From Membranipora membranacea (Eukaryota > Bryozoa > Gymnolaemata > Cheilostomatida > Membraniporidae), in NCBI GenBank assembly GCA_914767715.1, contig OU612068.1, forward strand, positions 24,242,001-24,306,000: a stretch of DNA of 64,000 nucleotides, given 5' to 3'. The notes below the pieces were generated by a model. That model searched no databases. It was not told where the DNA came from and saw nothing but the letters and a program-made list of their open reading frames with translations. The translations under genes were made by a program, and so were the position numbers. Shown piece by piece: positions 22,400 to 35,274 of this stretch (within the stretch, counting starts at the first letter, position 1; each line of letters begins with the position of its first letter).

Positions 22400-25006
22400 T
22401 TACGTAACCTCTTTGTCATCCAGCTTTGGTTTTTTTGCTAGCTGTGAGGGACATGAATCATTTGTTGCAAAAATAACATTCCAGTCGAGAGGAAATTTTG
22501 CACACATCATCTCTTTGTTTGGTGCCACATTTCTCACTCTCCTGCACTGGTTTGGCTTTATTTTCTGAGATAGAATCTGGTATATGCGCTGACATACGTC
22601 CTCTTCAAACTTGTCATCCAGAACTAAAAAAGAAAAAAAAAGAGATTCTTCTAGAGGGGAATCAACGCAAGATGCATTTAATTCAATAAAAATATACAAC
22701 CAAGATAAATATGTAGTGTTGAGAAGCTGGCTCTAAATAATAGTCATCATGATTCAGATAATGAGGCTGTGTGATGGCGTCCTAATACACGGTCACTTCC
22801 TTAATCATGCTTGCACGTTGCATATACAATTAACCAATATACACTTGGATCATGGTTCTATGAATCACAGAAGGATCAAAGGGTGTCATCATAATTTGGA
22901 TTGTGCGGTAACATTAGTACCTTTACTGAAGCAGTAGCAGTATATCACGATCGGAGGTCGAGTTGGAATAGCTGCCGTCTGACTGTTCTCATCTATACTA
23001 ATCAGGTCAATGAATGCGTCAAGGAATGTTTCGGCCAAAGCTGGCAAATTCATAATAACCATTACTGGTTTGCTGTCTGACAGGTGTGATATGAGATCAG
23101 GTCTCACTACTTCTCGTATGAATGCTCGACCATCCATGTTGTGTGTTTTGTAAGTACCTGAAAGACCAGTACAGGTTATAGTACAAAACCCCATTAACAC
23201 AACAGAATTGTCGCTCTTTGCAAAACATTCAGTCTTCATGGCTATGTAACTTTGAATCTTGAAAGATTGTACAGAAATGGAGAAATGCAGCAGAATTGTA
23301 AATATGTACCTTTGACCTTGTTCTTTTTCATGTTGTGTACCAATGCCTCATATGATAGAGGATTGAGATCGTTGCATATGACAGTGGCTCCTTTTCTGGC
23401 TCCAGGAACACTGAACGGACCTACTCCAGCAAATACATCATAGACCACTGTGTCCGGGGTAATCTCCTTCACCAAGCGCTCATGCTCCGTACCTGTTAAA
23501 TAATTATGTGTATACAATCACTCATATGTTATTGACTACAATAGCTAACAATGCACTGTGTATCAAGCAAAAATGAAAGAAAAAATCCTGGGTGGATAGA
23601 TAGCAAAATTTCTCGTATAGGAAATAGGAGCTGATGGATACTTGCTATTATACTGGAAAATTTCATATATTTATTTCTGAATGACTACCCAAACAATATT
23701 ATATGCATTATAGCCTTACAATACTTAAAGTCTGAAGGTAACTAACCTAAACGAGAATTCCAGTAGACCTTTGAGAAGTCAAACTGGAAAGCACATCCAT
23801 TTTCTTTAACAGTGACATTCATATCATCGATACCAGCGAGCAGCTCCATTTTGAAGTTTCGGTATGTGTTATCTATAGTGTCTGTTTTGTTCACTACACT
23901 CTTCAAATTACTGTTTTTATCTAATAACACCTGTCCTAAAATAGAAACAGAATCATGCTGCTCTGCACAAAGAGTTCAAGAGTTATTACAAGCAATTGAA
24001 TCTGGCAAGTTGATTTATATACTAAAAGGACTAAAGTATTCGCAGAGGATAAGAGTCGGCTTGACAGAGGCTTTCGAAGGTGTAATTTATGGTGAGCTTA
24101 GATTCAGTTAGCCTCTTAAATTGTTTTATATAATCCTCGGCCAGCTCATATCTACTCAACCAACATCATACAGGAATGTCAGATGAGAGTTGAAAAAAAA
24201 ACAACCCGTATTTATATCTACGCAACACATTCACATGAATAAAAGCCTGTGGTATTTCTTACACACCTATAACTGATTTGTATGGTGTATGTTGGTCTTT
24301 GAGATTTAGATGGGCAATGTGACCAATGACAGAGAACCCTGTGACATTAGGCGTGTCGGCTGTGAGCACAGTACGTAGAATCTCCTCTGACGACCAGTTG
24401 TCATAACCCAGCTCAACTTCTGTTGTAGAGTACTCAATTGGTTGCTTCTATAAATAAAATATATTTTGTACATATATATATCTTTAAAATGAACTGTTAA
24501 TTATGTTGAAACAAAAAGTTCTGATCCGGATTTCTATTTAATAGATTAAACTTTAGAGAAACAGCATAATATTGTAGTACAAGTTCAAGAGCGCTCAGTA
24601 TTTTAGCGTGGCTTACTAGAGGTGATTCATCTATCTGTAGTCTGTCTTTGAGGTTATCAGCACGTCCATCTGTGAGGAGAGATGGTTGGAGGAGGATTGT
24701 CTTTTTTCCAGGTTCCCTCTTTATAATATTTTTCAGACAGCGCATACAGAGCACATGTTTTTTGATAGATTTCATGAGTTTACCAACATAGACCTCTTCC
24801 AATGTTATACAAGGCACTTTAACAGTTTTACAGAATTTGCTTTTATCTAGCTCGGTCATTCTCTGAACACAAAGAGGTGGAGATAGCGGGTCCGCAGAGG
24901 CTCGATCAAGGTGTTGACGTATTAATGAAGGTTCCGTCACAGTATTTTTGGTTGTACAGTCCCCTACACCATGCAGTTCAGGGCCATTAGAACTTTCTTG
25001 AGCCAT
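22400..25006 (-). CDS. TRMT5: tRNA (guanine(37)-N1)-methyltransferase
   Basis: Exons, 5' to 3' on the minus strand: 25006-24581, 24447-24267, 23935-23747, 23492-23310, 23157-22921, 22623-22400; total 479 residues, slightly shorter than human TRMT5. The enzyme transfers methyl from S-adenosylmethionine to N1 of G37 next to the anticodon, which guards against frameshifting; animals use it in cytosol and mitochondria. Recognisable blocks: MTELDKSKFCKTVKVP (N-terminal), GFSVIGHIAHLNL, GQVLLDKN, YRNFKMELLAG, FDFSKVYWNSRLGTEHERL, SAM-binding DVFAGVGPF at about 284-292, NDLNP at about 304-308, the catalytic-loop MNLPA at about 362-366, and VRNVAPNKEMMC near the end. The chosen ATG follows an acceptor-like TTTTCAG, implying a 5' UTR intron or an upstream targeting exon. 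The exon 1 donor (GTACTA) is weak. It faces TMEM231 head to head. Confidence 0.93.
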
Positions 25007-25379
25007 ATCTGAAAAATAAATATAGTGCTTTAGACTGAGTTCTCTATTCACAAGGTATTAGTATTAGCTGCTTTTCAGGATTAGAGACAATTCAGTATAT
25101 CCAAGTAAGAAATGACAAACAAATGGCTGATACACTCCATGGTTGGCATCAACTGTATAAAATTGAGAGTGTTTGCCTACTAGATGCATGTATATTAATT
25201 TTTATAATTCAATTTTGCTGATATCCTTAAAAAACAATGTGAATTGCTGAACCCTAAACATATAATTGATGCTTGGCAGCGTATGTATGATGTAAACTGT
25301 AAGATAATACATTATTATTTTCTCCCTAGTTTCATGTATTGTTTCTAGCAAGACACTACACCTGCCAAAGCTTAGTATA

Positions 25380-25434
25380 GCTGAACCAAGGATTAAAAAC
25401 TCCTTGGCTGAACCAAGGAGTAAAAGAGTCCTTG
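25380..25434. repeat. Tandem 27/28-bp repeat with internal hairpins
   Basis: Two adjacent copies beginning GCTGAACCAAGGA and ending TCCTTG, followed by a partial third (GCTTGG). Each unit contains CCAAGGA and its complement TCCTTGG, so the array can fold into hairpins. It lies midway between TRMT5 and TMEM231. Confidence 0.8.
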
Positions 25435-25550
25435 GCTTGGCAGAACGACAAGTCAGAGTGCAAAGACACAACATTCATTTGGCATTGCTACAGTGTTGTC
25501 CTTTAGGTGGTAGGTGTGCTATGAATGACATATCACTAAATGACTGTGTG

Positions 25551-25566
25551 ACATGACATGTCATGT
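25551..25566. repeat. Perfect 16-bp palindrome
   Basis: ACATGACATGTCATGT reads the same on both strands. It lies about 300 bases upstream of the TMEM231 start, in the shared upstream region. It could be a dimeric transcription-factor site or chance. Confidence 0.6.
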
Positions 25567-25868
25567 AGTGGTTCTCTGGCACAAGTCAACAATCTTTGAA
25601 AGTGAAACAGAAACAACATGCCAATTTTATTTTAAACTATGAATGACCTTGACATTCACTTGACCTTGACCAAAGTAACCGAGTGACAGAGTTCCTATCA
25701 AACTTGTCACAATAAAATGATGCAAAACAATTACTAAAATATATTTTTTATCATTGGAAAATTTTCGTATATTTTTCTGTGTAATTTGATAATAAATTAA
25801 GGTTGAAATTAGGAATATGAAACACTTTTTCTTCTGTTGTTAGGGGGTGTGCACAGTAGTGTTTAAAA

Positions 25869-28277
25869 ATGGCCATGTATGATGTTTATTCACACCCTGA
25901 ATTTAGGAGATATAGAGCCTCAGTCTGCTCTAAAGCTTCATTTTTCATGATATTGATGTACATATTTACCTTCATCGTCCCAGTTCTGATCATATATAGA
26001 AGTAATGGTAAGCAAACAGTCATTCAAACTACATCTCTTCCTTGATCCAAGTTCAGTCAGAGTTGGTGTGTTTTTGTTAGCAATACTACAGTACTTGTAC
26101 TAGGATTCTTGTAATTACTATTGTTAGGGATGTTTTTTGATGTCATGGACCAGTTACATCTGATTGTGAAATGTGCATCAGTGTTGGCTCATGAAGCTAG
26201 ATGGGCTCATTGGTGACAAATGCCTAGTTTGACCAAGGAAAACTAAGATAGGTTTGCATGTTCTTGTTCACCTGCAGAAGATGCTACTGTATTCAAGTTG
26301 CTAGCTCCTGAGATACCCTATTATAGTGTAAGAGCATTTGGAAAATTTACACAGGGTTGCCGCAGAACAGAATCGATCAATGCCACCAAATCTCAGAATC
26401 CTACACTCGCAGACCATGAGTTTCACTGTTGCTTGCTATACATTTTCTCAAATGAGTTGTTATTTAAAAATTGGTGTCTTCCAGAATCAAATGTACACAA
26501 CTGTTGCAACTCCGCATACAACACTTGTACTGAAGAGAAACCACTGAATGCTTAGGCCTATGTGGCGTAATATCATGTTGCAGTGGTATATTCAAAAACT
26601 AGTTTGGAACAAGCACACACTATTGATATTATCAGCTGCTTCAGATGTTTAATTGCACTGTCTATGTTTTAGGACTCTGGATAACCACCTGGTCTACAAA
26701 TGAGCAAGCAAGCGTAAAGTTCAAACACCAAGTAATTGCGCAGATAGATGTTAAAGATAGCTCATCGGTTAATCCGTCATATTTAGCATGGAGCACATAT
26801 CCACAATTCAATGCCATACATCAGGCAAATCTGAGAATTCCAGTTATTAAGGTAAGATGCTTGCAAGCAATGGACTATACCAGTGAAATAGTTTGTAGGG
26901 CTCATGCTGCACATAAAAATTGGATCAAATAATGGTGACTCTTTCGCGCTCTCAACTTTTTGAAGCATTGGAATACTGAACAACATAACTAAGCCTTAGC
27001 TCACTGAAATTGTGATTGAGATACGCTTAAAAATTACTTTCCATACCTCGAACTTTTTTGTTACATGTTTCCATTTCTGTAATCTGTAGTCACGTGAGGA
27101 AGATGTGAATCAAGATGGTAAAAGTGACGCTTTCTATCTGGATTTGGAATTTCCTATGAAGAATACGGAGGATATTTACAAGTTCCAACTGCTGCTATTT
27201 TTCGAATACAAATTGAAGGTCAGTGTGAAAGTCAAGCCGTACTGATCATGGTGAAACCCTAACGACAGCAATTAAGAACTTATAACCTGTGAATGCCATT
27301 TCACGTGTTTAGAGCCCGTTTATTGCTATCTCAATTTATTGCCGGGTTCACTTTCATCTTTCTAATAAGATATTCAATATTGATACAAATCAATGAGATA
27401 CAAAAAAAATCAATGAGATACAAATTATCGCTCCATTGCGATTTGCCTTAAATTATTGTGCGAAATTCTTTAGCAAATGGCTCTGGTGACGCTAGAAGGT
27501 ATGGCAGTGGTAACTGGGGAGTCGTACTTGCCTGGTGCAGGATACTCAACTATAGGTGAGCTGAGACTGAAGCAGCGTAACCCTCTGCCACATAAAGGTT
27601 CAGATGACATGTGGAGCTCATCCATCATAAACGAGGGATCACTGCTACCCGATGACTATGATCTGAAAACTATTTTCAAGGGATATTCAGCCAGGAACTG
27701 TAAGTTCCCTTGCTATTATACTATAGATTTTATTTCTTTTCATTACAAGCATTCTTTTATCTATGTCCTTTTAGCAGAATAATAAAATAAAAGTCATTTT
27801 TGAAACACAGAAAAATGCATGATCGGATTCACTAAGACCGAGTCCAGTGACAATGATTTATACTGAGCATATATACACCTCATTGGGGAGGACAACGGTT
27901 ACCTAGCACATCACGCAGCAAGCTTCATAAACTCATATCACATTGCTAGATGATCTAGACCTGGGGTAATTAGACTGTGTATGCATATGTCTCATCTTTT
28001 ATGATCTGTTTTAGTGACCACAGCATTCACCTCAGAATATCCAGTTTGGACAAGTGGAAGACCAAGTAACGGCATGTACAAGATCAGCGTTGAGATGAAA
28101 TACCCGGACCAGGCAGTTACTTATCACACAGGCTTCTGGCAGATGTTCAAATATGCCATAGTACAGTACATAGCGATACTACTAGTGTTTGCTTTCATCT
28201 GTGAACGTGTTAAACTTTTTGTTTTCTCTCACCAGCTTATCAACACCGTAGCCATCAAGCCTTTTAAAAATAGTTAA
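25869..28277 (+). CDS. TMEM231: Transmembrane protein 231, ciliary transition zone
   Basis: Exons: 25869-26007, 26673-26851, 27090-27218, 27474-27699, 28015-28277; 311 residues, close to human TMEM231. It starts MAMYDVYSHPEFRRYRA, matching the family N-terminus. Transmembrane segment 1 is at about 24-44 (FFMILMYIFTFIVPVLIIY); a large extracytosolic domain follows with KFKHQV, YLAWSTYPQFN, the REEDVNQDGKSD block, LRLKQRNPLP and DYDLKTIFKGY. Segment 2 is at about 270-293, ending ERVKLFVF. Known role: part of the MKS/B9 complex (with TMEM17, B9D1/2, Tectonic) that forms the diffusion barrier at the cilium base; human defects cause Joubert and Meckel syndromes. Its presence implies ciliated cells. 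Transcription probably starts in the region shared with TRMT5. Confidence 0.95.
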
Positions 28278-29064
28278 TCTTTAACAACTCAGAAATTGTT
28301 GCCAAAAAAGAAAACCGTCCACTTCACATCATGCTTCCTCTGTAAATATTGGCCACTGAAGTAGAGTATCATAATAATGTAGAAGGAGAGTCTGAACAAT
28401 TTTACTTCTGTTTTGTATAGTTTCTAGTTTTGTTATCGACTTGTAGTTTCAGAGAATTGTGAAAAATTTCTTGTTTTATATAAATAAATATTTAATGTTC
28501 TGCAAAGATATATACGGTCTCAGTTGTTTAAAATGCATATATGATGAATTACATCTCCTCCTTATAATCTGACATCCAACGCATCATCTCTGTGATTGTG
28601 GTATGGTTTTTTCCAATACCATATAATTTGGAACAAAAAACAATGTTTGTAGTGCCCCATCAATCATGATAATTTGGCAACAATTCTACAGGTATAACTG
28701 TTTTTCAGGGTAAAAAAGAGCTGATTATATGTTTATAGTATGAAAAATTGCCGCCCTTTTGATAATGATAGCCAATGGGGGACAATAAGCTTCTTCAAAA
28801 ACTGACTATAAGCTTGTGATAGATATATGTGACGATAGCAAAAAAGAGCGAGTGTTAGCTTAGCTATGTTACCTGTTACATGTCATTCAGGGGAGGTGGT
28901 AAACTGGCAATACTCAGGGAGCAGTGTACATAATAAGTTATTTTACCTCCATACTAAACCACCGGTTCATTGTTTGACTGAAGATGTCAGTGTATAGTAT
29001 TATATGGTTAGATGAAGTTAAAATTTGCCTAGTTTGAGGTAGCAGTAGGCGAATATCTCCTTCG
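28278..29064. other. Convergent intergenic spacer (TMEM231 / Pelota)
   Basis: About 790 bases between the TMEM231 and Pelota stop codons. It contains the TMEM231 3' UTR with AATAAA at 28483-28488, and must contain the Pelota 3' UTR, although I see no perfect minus-strand AATAAA close to its stop. No coding potential was recognised. Confidence 0.65.
28483..28488 (+). terminator. Candidate polyadenylation signal of TMEM231
   Basis: AATAAA about 206 bases past the TMEM231 stop, in an AT-rich context, at a usual 3' UTR distance. Confidence 0.5.
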
Positions 29065-32000
29065 TCAAGAGTCGCTATCTGAGTCACTGTCAGTCATCAT
29101 ATCATCATCAATAGGAAATCTTAATAAAGCGGCAACACCTGTTAGCTGTCCTAACTCTGCAAAGAGATGAATAAATTTGTTACCAAGTTTTAATTTTGTG
29201 TATTTGGATTCACCTGGTAATTTGTGTTACAAATATTCAAAGTTTACTTTCTAGTAAAACTATACATTACTACAAGCATATGAAGTTACATTCTTAGCAT
29301 AACCATAAAACAATAGGGAACTTTTTTGTGACTACCGGAGAAAGTAATCATATAATCATGTATCTTTGGGAATGATCGATATCATATATCACATGAGAGA
29401 CAAACTACACTTAGTTATATGTTATATGGCAAGTGTATCTGCCAACTACGCTAGCAAAATCACCTAGCAGTTACACTTACGTTCTCCAGAGACATGCAAA
29501 CTTGAGAATACTTTTACTTCGCCACTATTGTATTTTACATTGTCGACTAATGCAACATATTTTTTCCGCACTAGAACATCTCTTGCTCTAAAGAAAATAG
29601 GGAAATAAATAAATACTAATGACATTTTTTTTGCATAATCAGATAGTTTTCTATGTTAGAGGCATATGGGTTATGTTTGTCGTAAACAAAAACAGTGCAA
29701 GCTTTGATTAGCATTTTTATATATATATTTGTGTATATTTTAGACGCACATGTTTTGCCTGTGTTATATGTCAAGTTAAAACTTTACCTGAATAGCTCAT
29801 CTGAGATAAGCAAGGTTTCTATAGCTTGTAAGCTGTTTGACTTCTCCACATGTTTGTACCTGAAAAAAAATCATATTTAAGGTATAATTTGGCAGGATAA
29901 AAAAGTTGAGCGGTATCGATATGCAGGGTACTTGTTAGTTATTTTCTCTCTGAACTGACTGCTCAGTGAGAGGGCGACTCCAAAATTGATCTACTGCCTC
30001 CAAACAGTGCATAGGTAACATGCATACACTTCTGGCTGATATAGAAGATATATTATGTTCTTGTCAAGCATTGAACTAATGGATTGTTTTTCTTTTGCCA
30101 TTCATGTTGTAAGTGCAACTAAAGAAAATTGACTTGCCCAGGTTTATTACTTCAATGTGCATATTTATGACTCCAGGATCAGTAACTTAGCTGTTTACAG
30201 GTCCACAAGGCAAAGGTACATATAGGACGGAAACTCTGTGCCAGTCTGAACAGACACCCTACTAAACTATTCCCGTCAAATATTGTTGAGCCTGTCAGCA
30301 AAGATATATCGTATTCTTGACATACCCATATACAGCGCGATTAGGATCGTGAGATAACATTTGGTAGAAGCTATCTAATGCTCTGACTTCGCTGGCAGCT
30401 TTAGTATCTTGTAATCTTGAGCTTACAGATCCATCGCTTAATAATTCTGTTGTAAAGAAGAAATACAATAACTTGAGTCTACATAAAACCATTGCGTCAC
30501 TATATACAGGGTTTATAGAATTCATGAGCTCATCAAACATTGAGACAGAATAAACTACATATGTAATGTCCATTAGTCCGCTGACCATGTTATCTTACTG
30601 GGGTATGAATGGACATTCATTGAACAGGAAATGGGTGCAATCCTTATGAAACATAGTGATGAGCATCATTAATACGGAGCACTGTTAACACAAATTACTT
30701 CTCAGGATATACAGATATTAGGATATGGGAGATTAGCTAATTAGTTAGTATAATGACTGCATAAACAAAAGGTGGCCAGTGTATCAGCGAATACTTTGCC
30801 GGTATTATGGAATTTGATGTAAGATGTGTGAATCATTCAACCTTGTACTTGTGTCTGCTCTCTGAAGTCATGTATTGATTACACCCAAGCTTATTCAAAA
30901 AATGATAACTGTTTAGTTCTAAATTTTTAAAATGTTGAGTAAAGATTGCGGGCCCAGAATAATCGCGTTTTTCAATGCTAAATGTGAGCTCAAGGGTCTA
31001 GACTGTACGCTAACGGCATCCGCAATCCAATAAACCGAAAGAGTTTGATTACAATTAAGAGCAATGAGATGAGGTCTCTATAAGTCTGGGCGAACCATTA
31101 CTGACCTTTTAACGCATGTTTGTGCCCAGAGGAAGAATGAACTAGTAGAAACTTGGATTTATTATCCATGATAAGACGATTATCAAGTTTCACTGCCTGT
31201 GCTATCATCCATTCAAAGAACTGATTTTTGAGAAAGCCAGGACTCGCAACAATTACACATTTGACGACTGCAAAAAAGGAACAAGTAAAAATTAACATTA
31301 TTGAAGTCAACAGTAGAGCACCTTGTATACAATGATATGCATATGCAATGAATAAATATTACACTTTGAAGAAAAGTTTGGAATTGAATATTTCTGATTG
31401 TTTGAAGTGTCTTATTCTCTATAATTGGATCATATGTTCATATTTGCCAAAGCACAAAAAAAAAAAAGTTGTGCAGATTTGCATACTGTGATGAGCAGGT
31501 TATTTCAAATGTATTAAAAATTTCAGTGTCCGTATGAATAAGACATAATTGTCTAACAATCGCCATTCTTACCATCGAAATTAACATGGCGGATGATGGC
31601 TTGCATTACTTGATCGTAGAATTTCATGATGCCTTTGCCGTGTTGAGAACAGTCCCCACGCCTTTTTCGAGGTATATTTATTTCTATTTTGGCTCGAGTA
31701 AGCGTCATACTGCTGGTGACTAGACAGACATAGGCCAAACCCTCCTGCATTATGACAGCTGCCAAGTCTGCACTCTGAGTAGGATCACAAGCAGTGTCTA
31801 CAAAGTACATAATATGAAATGTGAGCTGAACCACATAATAAACCAATGATATAATCAAATTAAGATATTGTTCCTGTTCAATTTGTTTGGAAAGTTAGAC
31901 CTGCTGATGTACACAAGCGCACAGATTAAGTGATTAGAGTATGGAATACTTATTACATAGAGTGGGTAGCTCATAAAATAGAGGTCAAACCGTCTGGTAA

Positions 32001-34417
32001 AAGGTTTGAACTATTTTCAATGACATGTCTGAGCAATAGACACCGCATGTCACAAGATAAACATTACTACAATCATAGCAGACAAACCCAATGAAACCGG
32101 TCATTATTTAATAAGTTTGTTATAAATACATAATATATACATATGTACATCTAATCAAAATTCATAGGAAATTACTTGTAATGGAAATTAGATCCTGATA
32201 ATAATTTTAGAGGTGACTCCATTTATTCCTGGAGAGTGAGTGGAATATCAGACAGGATTCTCAGTGCAAGATTACAAGTTTGATCACAGACCTTCTTTAG
32301 TTAGTGCAAGTCCAGTGGTAGAGTACCCCAGTGGTGAAAGCCTTTGACCACTGGAGTACTCTACCACTGGACTTGCACTAACCACAGAAGGTCTGTGAGT
32401 TTGATAATATGGAAGGGTGAAGTTAAAGATTGTTGTCCAGTAGCCTTGTCACGCGATGTCTTTTTTCGTTTTAGTTCGAATCAAAAAAGTGCCTATGTGA
32501 CTAAGTACACGTTCAGGCTTATTAACTGTCATCGTCAGGGAATTTATTTTTTCGTGAAATGGAATTTTCAAATATTTACGTCTACGGTTTTTATATATAG
32601 TATTTTCAAGTGATTTATTTAAATTCAATGTGAAAGTGTATTTAAATTTAGCAAAATTAACAGTTTTACAAACTTAAGACCTGCTGAATGGTATCTAATT
32701 ACCGGGATGTGGTAGAAAAGGCTTGTCACGTATCCTAGAAAATGGGAATATTTAGGCTAATTATAAGATGCCGGATGTAGGGACCTGGCCATAATGTCTA
32801 ATCAACGAGTTTAAATAACATGTGTCATTTCAATAATTTTCCTTTATAAATTTAATCATCACGAATTAAGCTAAAGTTATTTGTGAACTTACAACTTAAA
32901 AAATGAAAAGAAATAAAGATGATCTCCCTGCAAGGTGATGTCAATCCATTATCTGGCTTGAGCTTCCCAGTTCTATACTTTGCTACTCTACACAGAGATA
33001 TACTAACCAAGACGATCCAATGCAACGCTATCCCACAATTCTTTGCCGAGAGTAAATTTTCTGTTCAGCTCAAGGTCTATAGTGTGATATGCTCCCATCT
33101 AAAACAGAAATAAAATATGAACATCACAACAGTCACTTTCTGTAATCCCAACAGGACAGTTTTTGTCAGCAATAGCCTTGACACAATAAATTAGTCATTT
33201 AGAAGTTTGGTGTCAAGCCAAAAAGACAAGAGTGCGAAACAGGTGAGACCAAAAATCCAGGATTAAACAAACATGACTATGTTAGGAATCAGGATGTATA
33301 TACAGTCGTGAAGTGTCAGAGTTTAATTAGACGTCCTCTTTAAAAATAGAATTGACTAGTCTATTTTTTAGTTATGATAACAGTGGAAGAGACTCAATCA
33401 CACTCGGGATCGGATTGTGTCTGTCTCCTTGTCATATAAATATAACTGTCTGACAGTTAACTTAGAATCAACAATGTTTGTGTCATATGACATAAATGGT
33501 GAAGTTTTATGTAACGGAATAAAGAAAAGAGGACCGGCAAGACTTTTCAAAAGCACATCCCATAAGAACTTATGCTCAATTGACATACCTCTTGAATAAA
33601 TCAATTAACACCATAAGGAGTTCATGTGCGAGTGTACCAACTTAATATGCTGGCGAGTTAGGTAGATCAACCCTCATGCAACAGGTACATTGATGTTGAA
33701 CATTATTTCCATACTGATTCTGGTCAAGGCCAAATTCCCAAATCTTACCTTGACATATTGATTTTCTTCGATGTTTCTTCCCTTCACTCTGAGAACACAT
33801 GCTTGAGTATCAAAGTCGATATCCTCTAAGCGTAGTGTGAGGGTTGTACGAATCTTACTGTTAGCCACACTTCCTGTTGCTGACTGAGTCTGAACTTTCC
33901 TATTAAATTATTGAGTATTGTACAGTCATGTCAAAAATGAAGCAGCGCTTAGCATATTCCACACAAATTTATTGAGGTAAATTAGTCTTGTAAGACCTGT
34001 ACAAATTTTAACAGTATGTAATTTTTGGTGAAGTGAAGCACACTTGGGGTCTACAATCTTAATTCCCAATTAAACCCTATTGGGGCAGGCATGTAGGATA
34101 CATTAACATTTTAGTGGCGTCTGTTGCTAGTATGTCATTGCTGTGCTGATTCAAGCCAGATCGTATTTTCAAACAGGTAACTTATAGGAAATGGCTGAAC
34201 CAAAGACGAAAAAAAAGAGAAAAATATGAAGCATGTAAGCACACCACTCAAACGTGTACATGTATAAAAAAGCTTGATCAGCATGCAAGGGTATGGTATG
34301 CATTAGGCTGAAGAGTCAACTGACCTTATAGTGGTAGATTTTAAGGTATCGCCGACTTGCACAAGGTTGTAGGCGTGCCACATATCCTCCGGCTCCTCAG
34401 CAGTAAGCACAACGATC
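29065..34417 (-). CDS. PELO: Pelota/Dom34 ribosome-rescue factor, first codons not located
   Basis: Exons, 5' to 3' on the minus strand: 34417-34325, 33899-33749, 33098-33008, 31797-31573, 31267-31106, 30446-30326, 29859-29788, 29587-29481, 29156-29065. They encode 370 residues to a TGA stop; human PELO has 385, so about 14 codons (MKL... start) are missing. The first visible exon completes a codon split 2+1, so a small upstream exon must exist. Domain 1 (Sm-like): [35 protein letters not shown]. Domain 2: [60 protein letters not shown]. Domain 3: [49 protein letters not shown], then an acidic Asp/Ser tail. Known role: with HBS1L it binds the empty A site of stalled ribosomes and splits subunits for no-go and nonstop decay. 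Confidence 0.95.
32285..32397. repeat. Near-perfect 51-bp-arm hairpin in a Pelota intron
   Basis: Left arm 32285-32335 and right arm 32347-32397 are reverse complements with 48 of 51 matching by my count, around an 11-base loop (GAAAGCCTTTG). Each arm also contains the short direct repeat CAGTGGT. It lies in the intron between the exons at 33098-33008 and 31797-31573. It could be a foldback/MITE-type element, a miRNA-like hairpin, or a recent inverted duplication; I see no open frame or flanking duplication that decides. Confidence 0.9.
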
Positions 34418-35274
34418 CTGTGTACAGCAAATATGTCACATGGAATGAAAATGTAAAACAGCTAGGCCTACAGCTTGTTTAGGCCAATCTGCATATGTTG
34501 CAGTAATTTGCAGAAGTTAAGGGAGTATGTATGGTAAATGAGAGTTTTTACTGAGATTTACCTACTATAGTATGTAGGTAGGCCTATACATGTGTGATAA
34601 TGGGCCATCCTCTAGTTGCGGCGGCTAAGATTGGGATTCTGAGTAGTCTTGTTTTCAACTTGTATATATATTTGCCACAATAGCAAGTTACATCAGAAGT
34701 AAAGTTTCCTTACTGGTCACTCTCTGAGTCAATTTAGTTAGTAGCGACTGTCCGTGAAGTTAGTTGTGGAATTACTGTCACTCCACTGCTGTGACTGTGT
34801 GTGTCAGTCACACTCACAATAATGGCTATCTATGTATCTCGTCATAGCTAGATAGATAGATATTAACTTTATTCATCACTGATCAATGCAACGAGGGCAA
34901 ATGAGACCGTGTGCAAAAAAAGATATCAAAAACTTTTCTCATAGAGGGTTGTTCTACATTTTTGTGCTAATGTAGTGCCATGTCTAGAGTTGTTTGATCT
35001 TCGATCGGTTGGATATAATTCTTCAATGGGTGATTTCCTGTTTGAGATATCTTAGATGTATATTGTAAACAGCAAACGTCAAGATAAACAGAGAGTTCTT
35101 CTAAACCAAGGAAAAACAGTCTCTCTTCGTAATCGCTGTAGCTCGGTAAAATTACTCGAAGACAAAGTTACTGTACTCTCTCCAGCCTCATTTTATCACT
35201 ATGTGGAAGAAAGGGGAACCAGCTGGGGGCTGCATAGCTAAGCAATGATAAGATTCTGCTTTTATAAAAAACAG
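34418..35274. other. Region upstream of the first visible Pelota exon
   Basis: The short first Pelota exon and its promoter should lie here or further right. I scanned the minus strand for a Met-Lys-Leu start followed by a donor leaving two bases of a codon and found none that convinced me. A short GATA microsatellite occurs near 34850-34861. Open frames seen here are small and lack splice context. Confidence 0.4.

Larger units (their letters stand above)
25007..25868. promoter_or_regulatory. Shared divergent promoter region TRMT5 / TMEM231
   Basis: The two start codons lie 862 bases apart and point away from each other, so both promoters should be inside this interval. It holds a tandem repeat with internal hairpins (25380-25434) and a perfect 16-base palindrome (25551-25566). 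I looked for an RFX X-box, expected near many ciliary genes, and found no good match. No coding exon is seen. Confidence 0.55.

Noticed and set aside
25500-25868. RFX X-box upstream of TMEM231
   Set aside because: Half-site-like words (for example GTAACC) occur, but no paired match to the consensus was found.
32470-32490. AGTTCGAATC, resembling a tRNA B box
   Set aside because: No acceptor stem, anticodon arm or A box could be fitted upstream; the surrounding T/A runs make it accidental.
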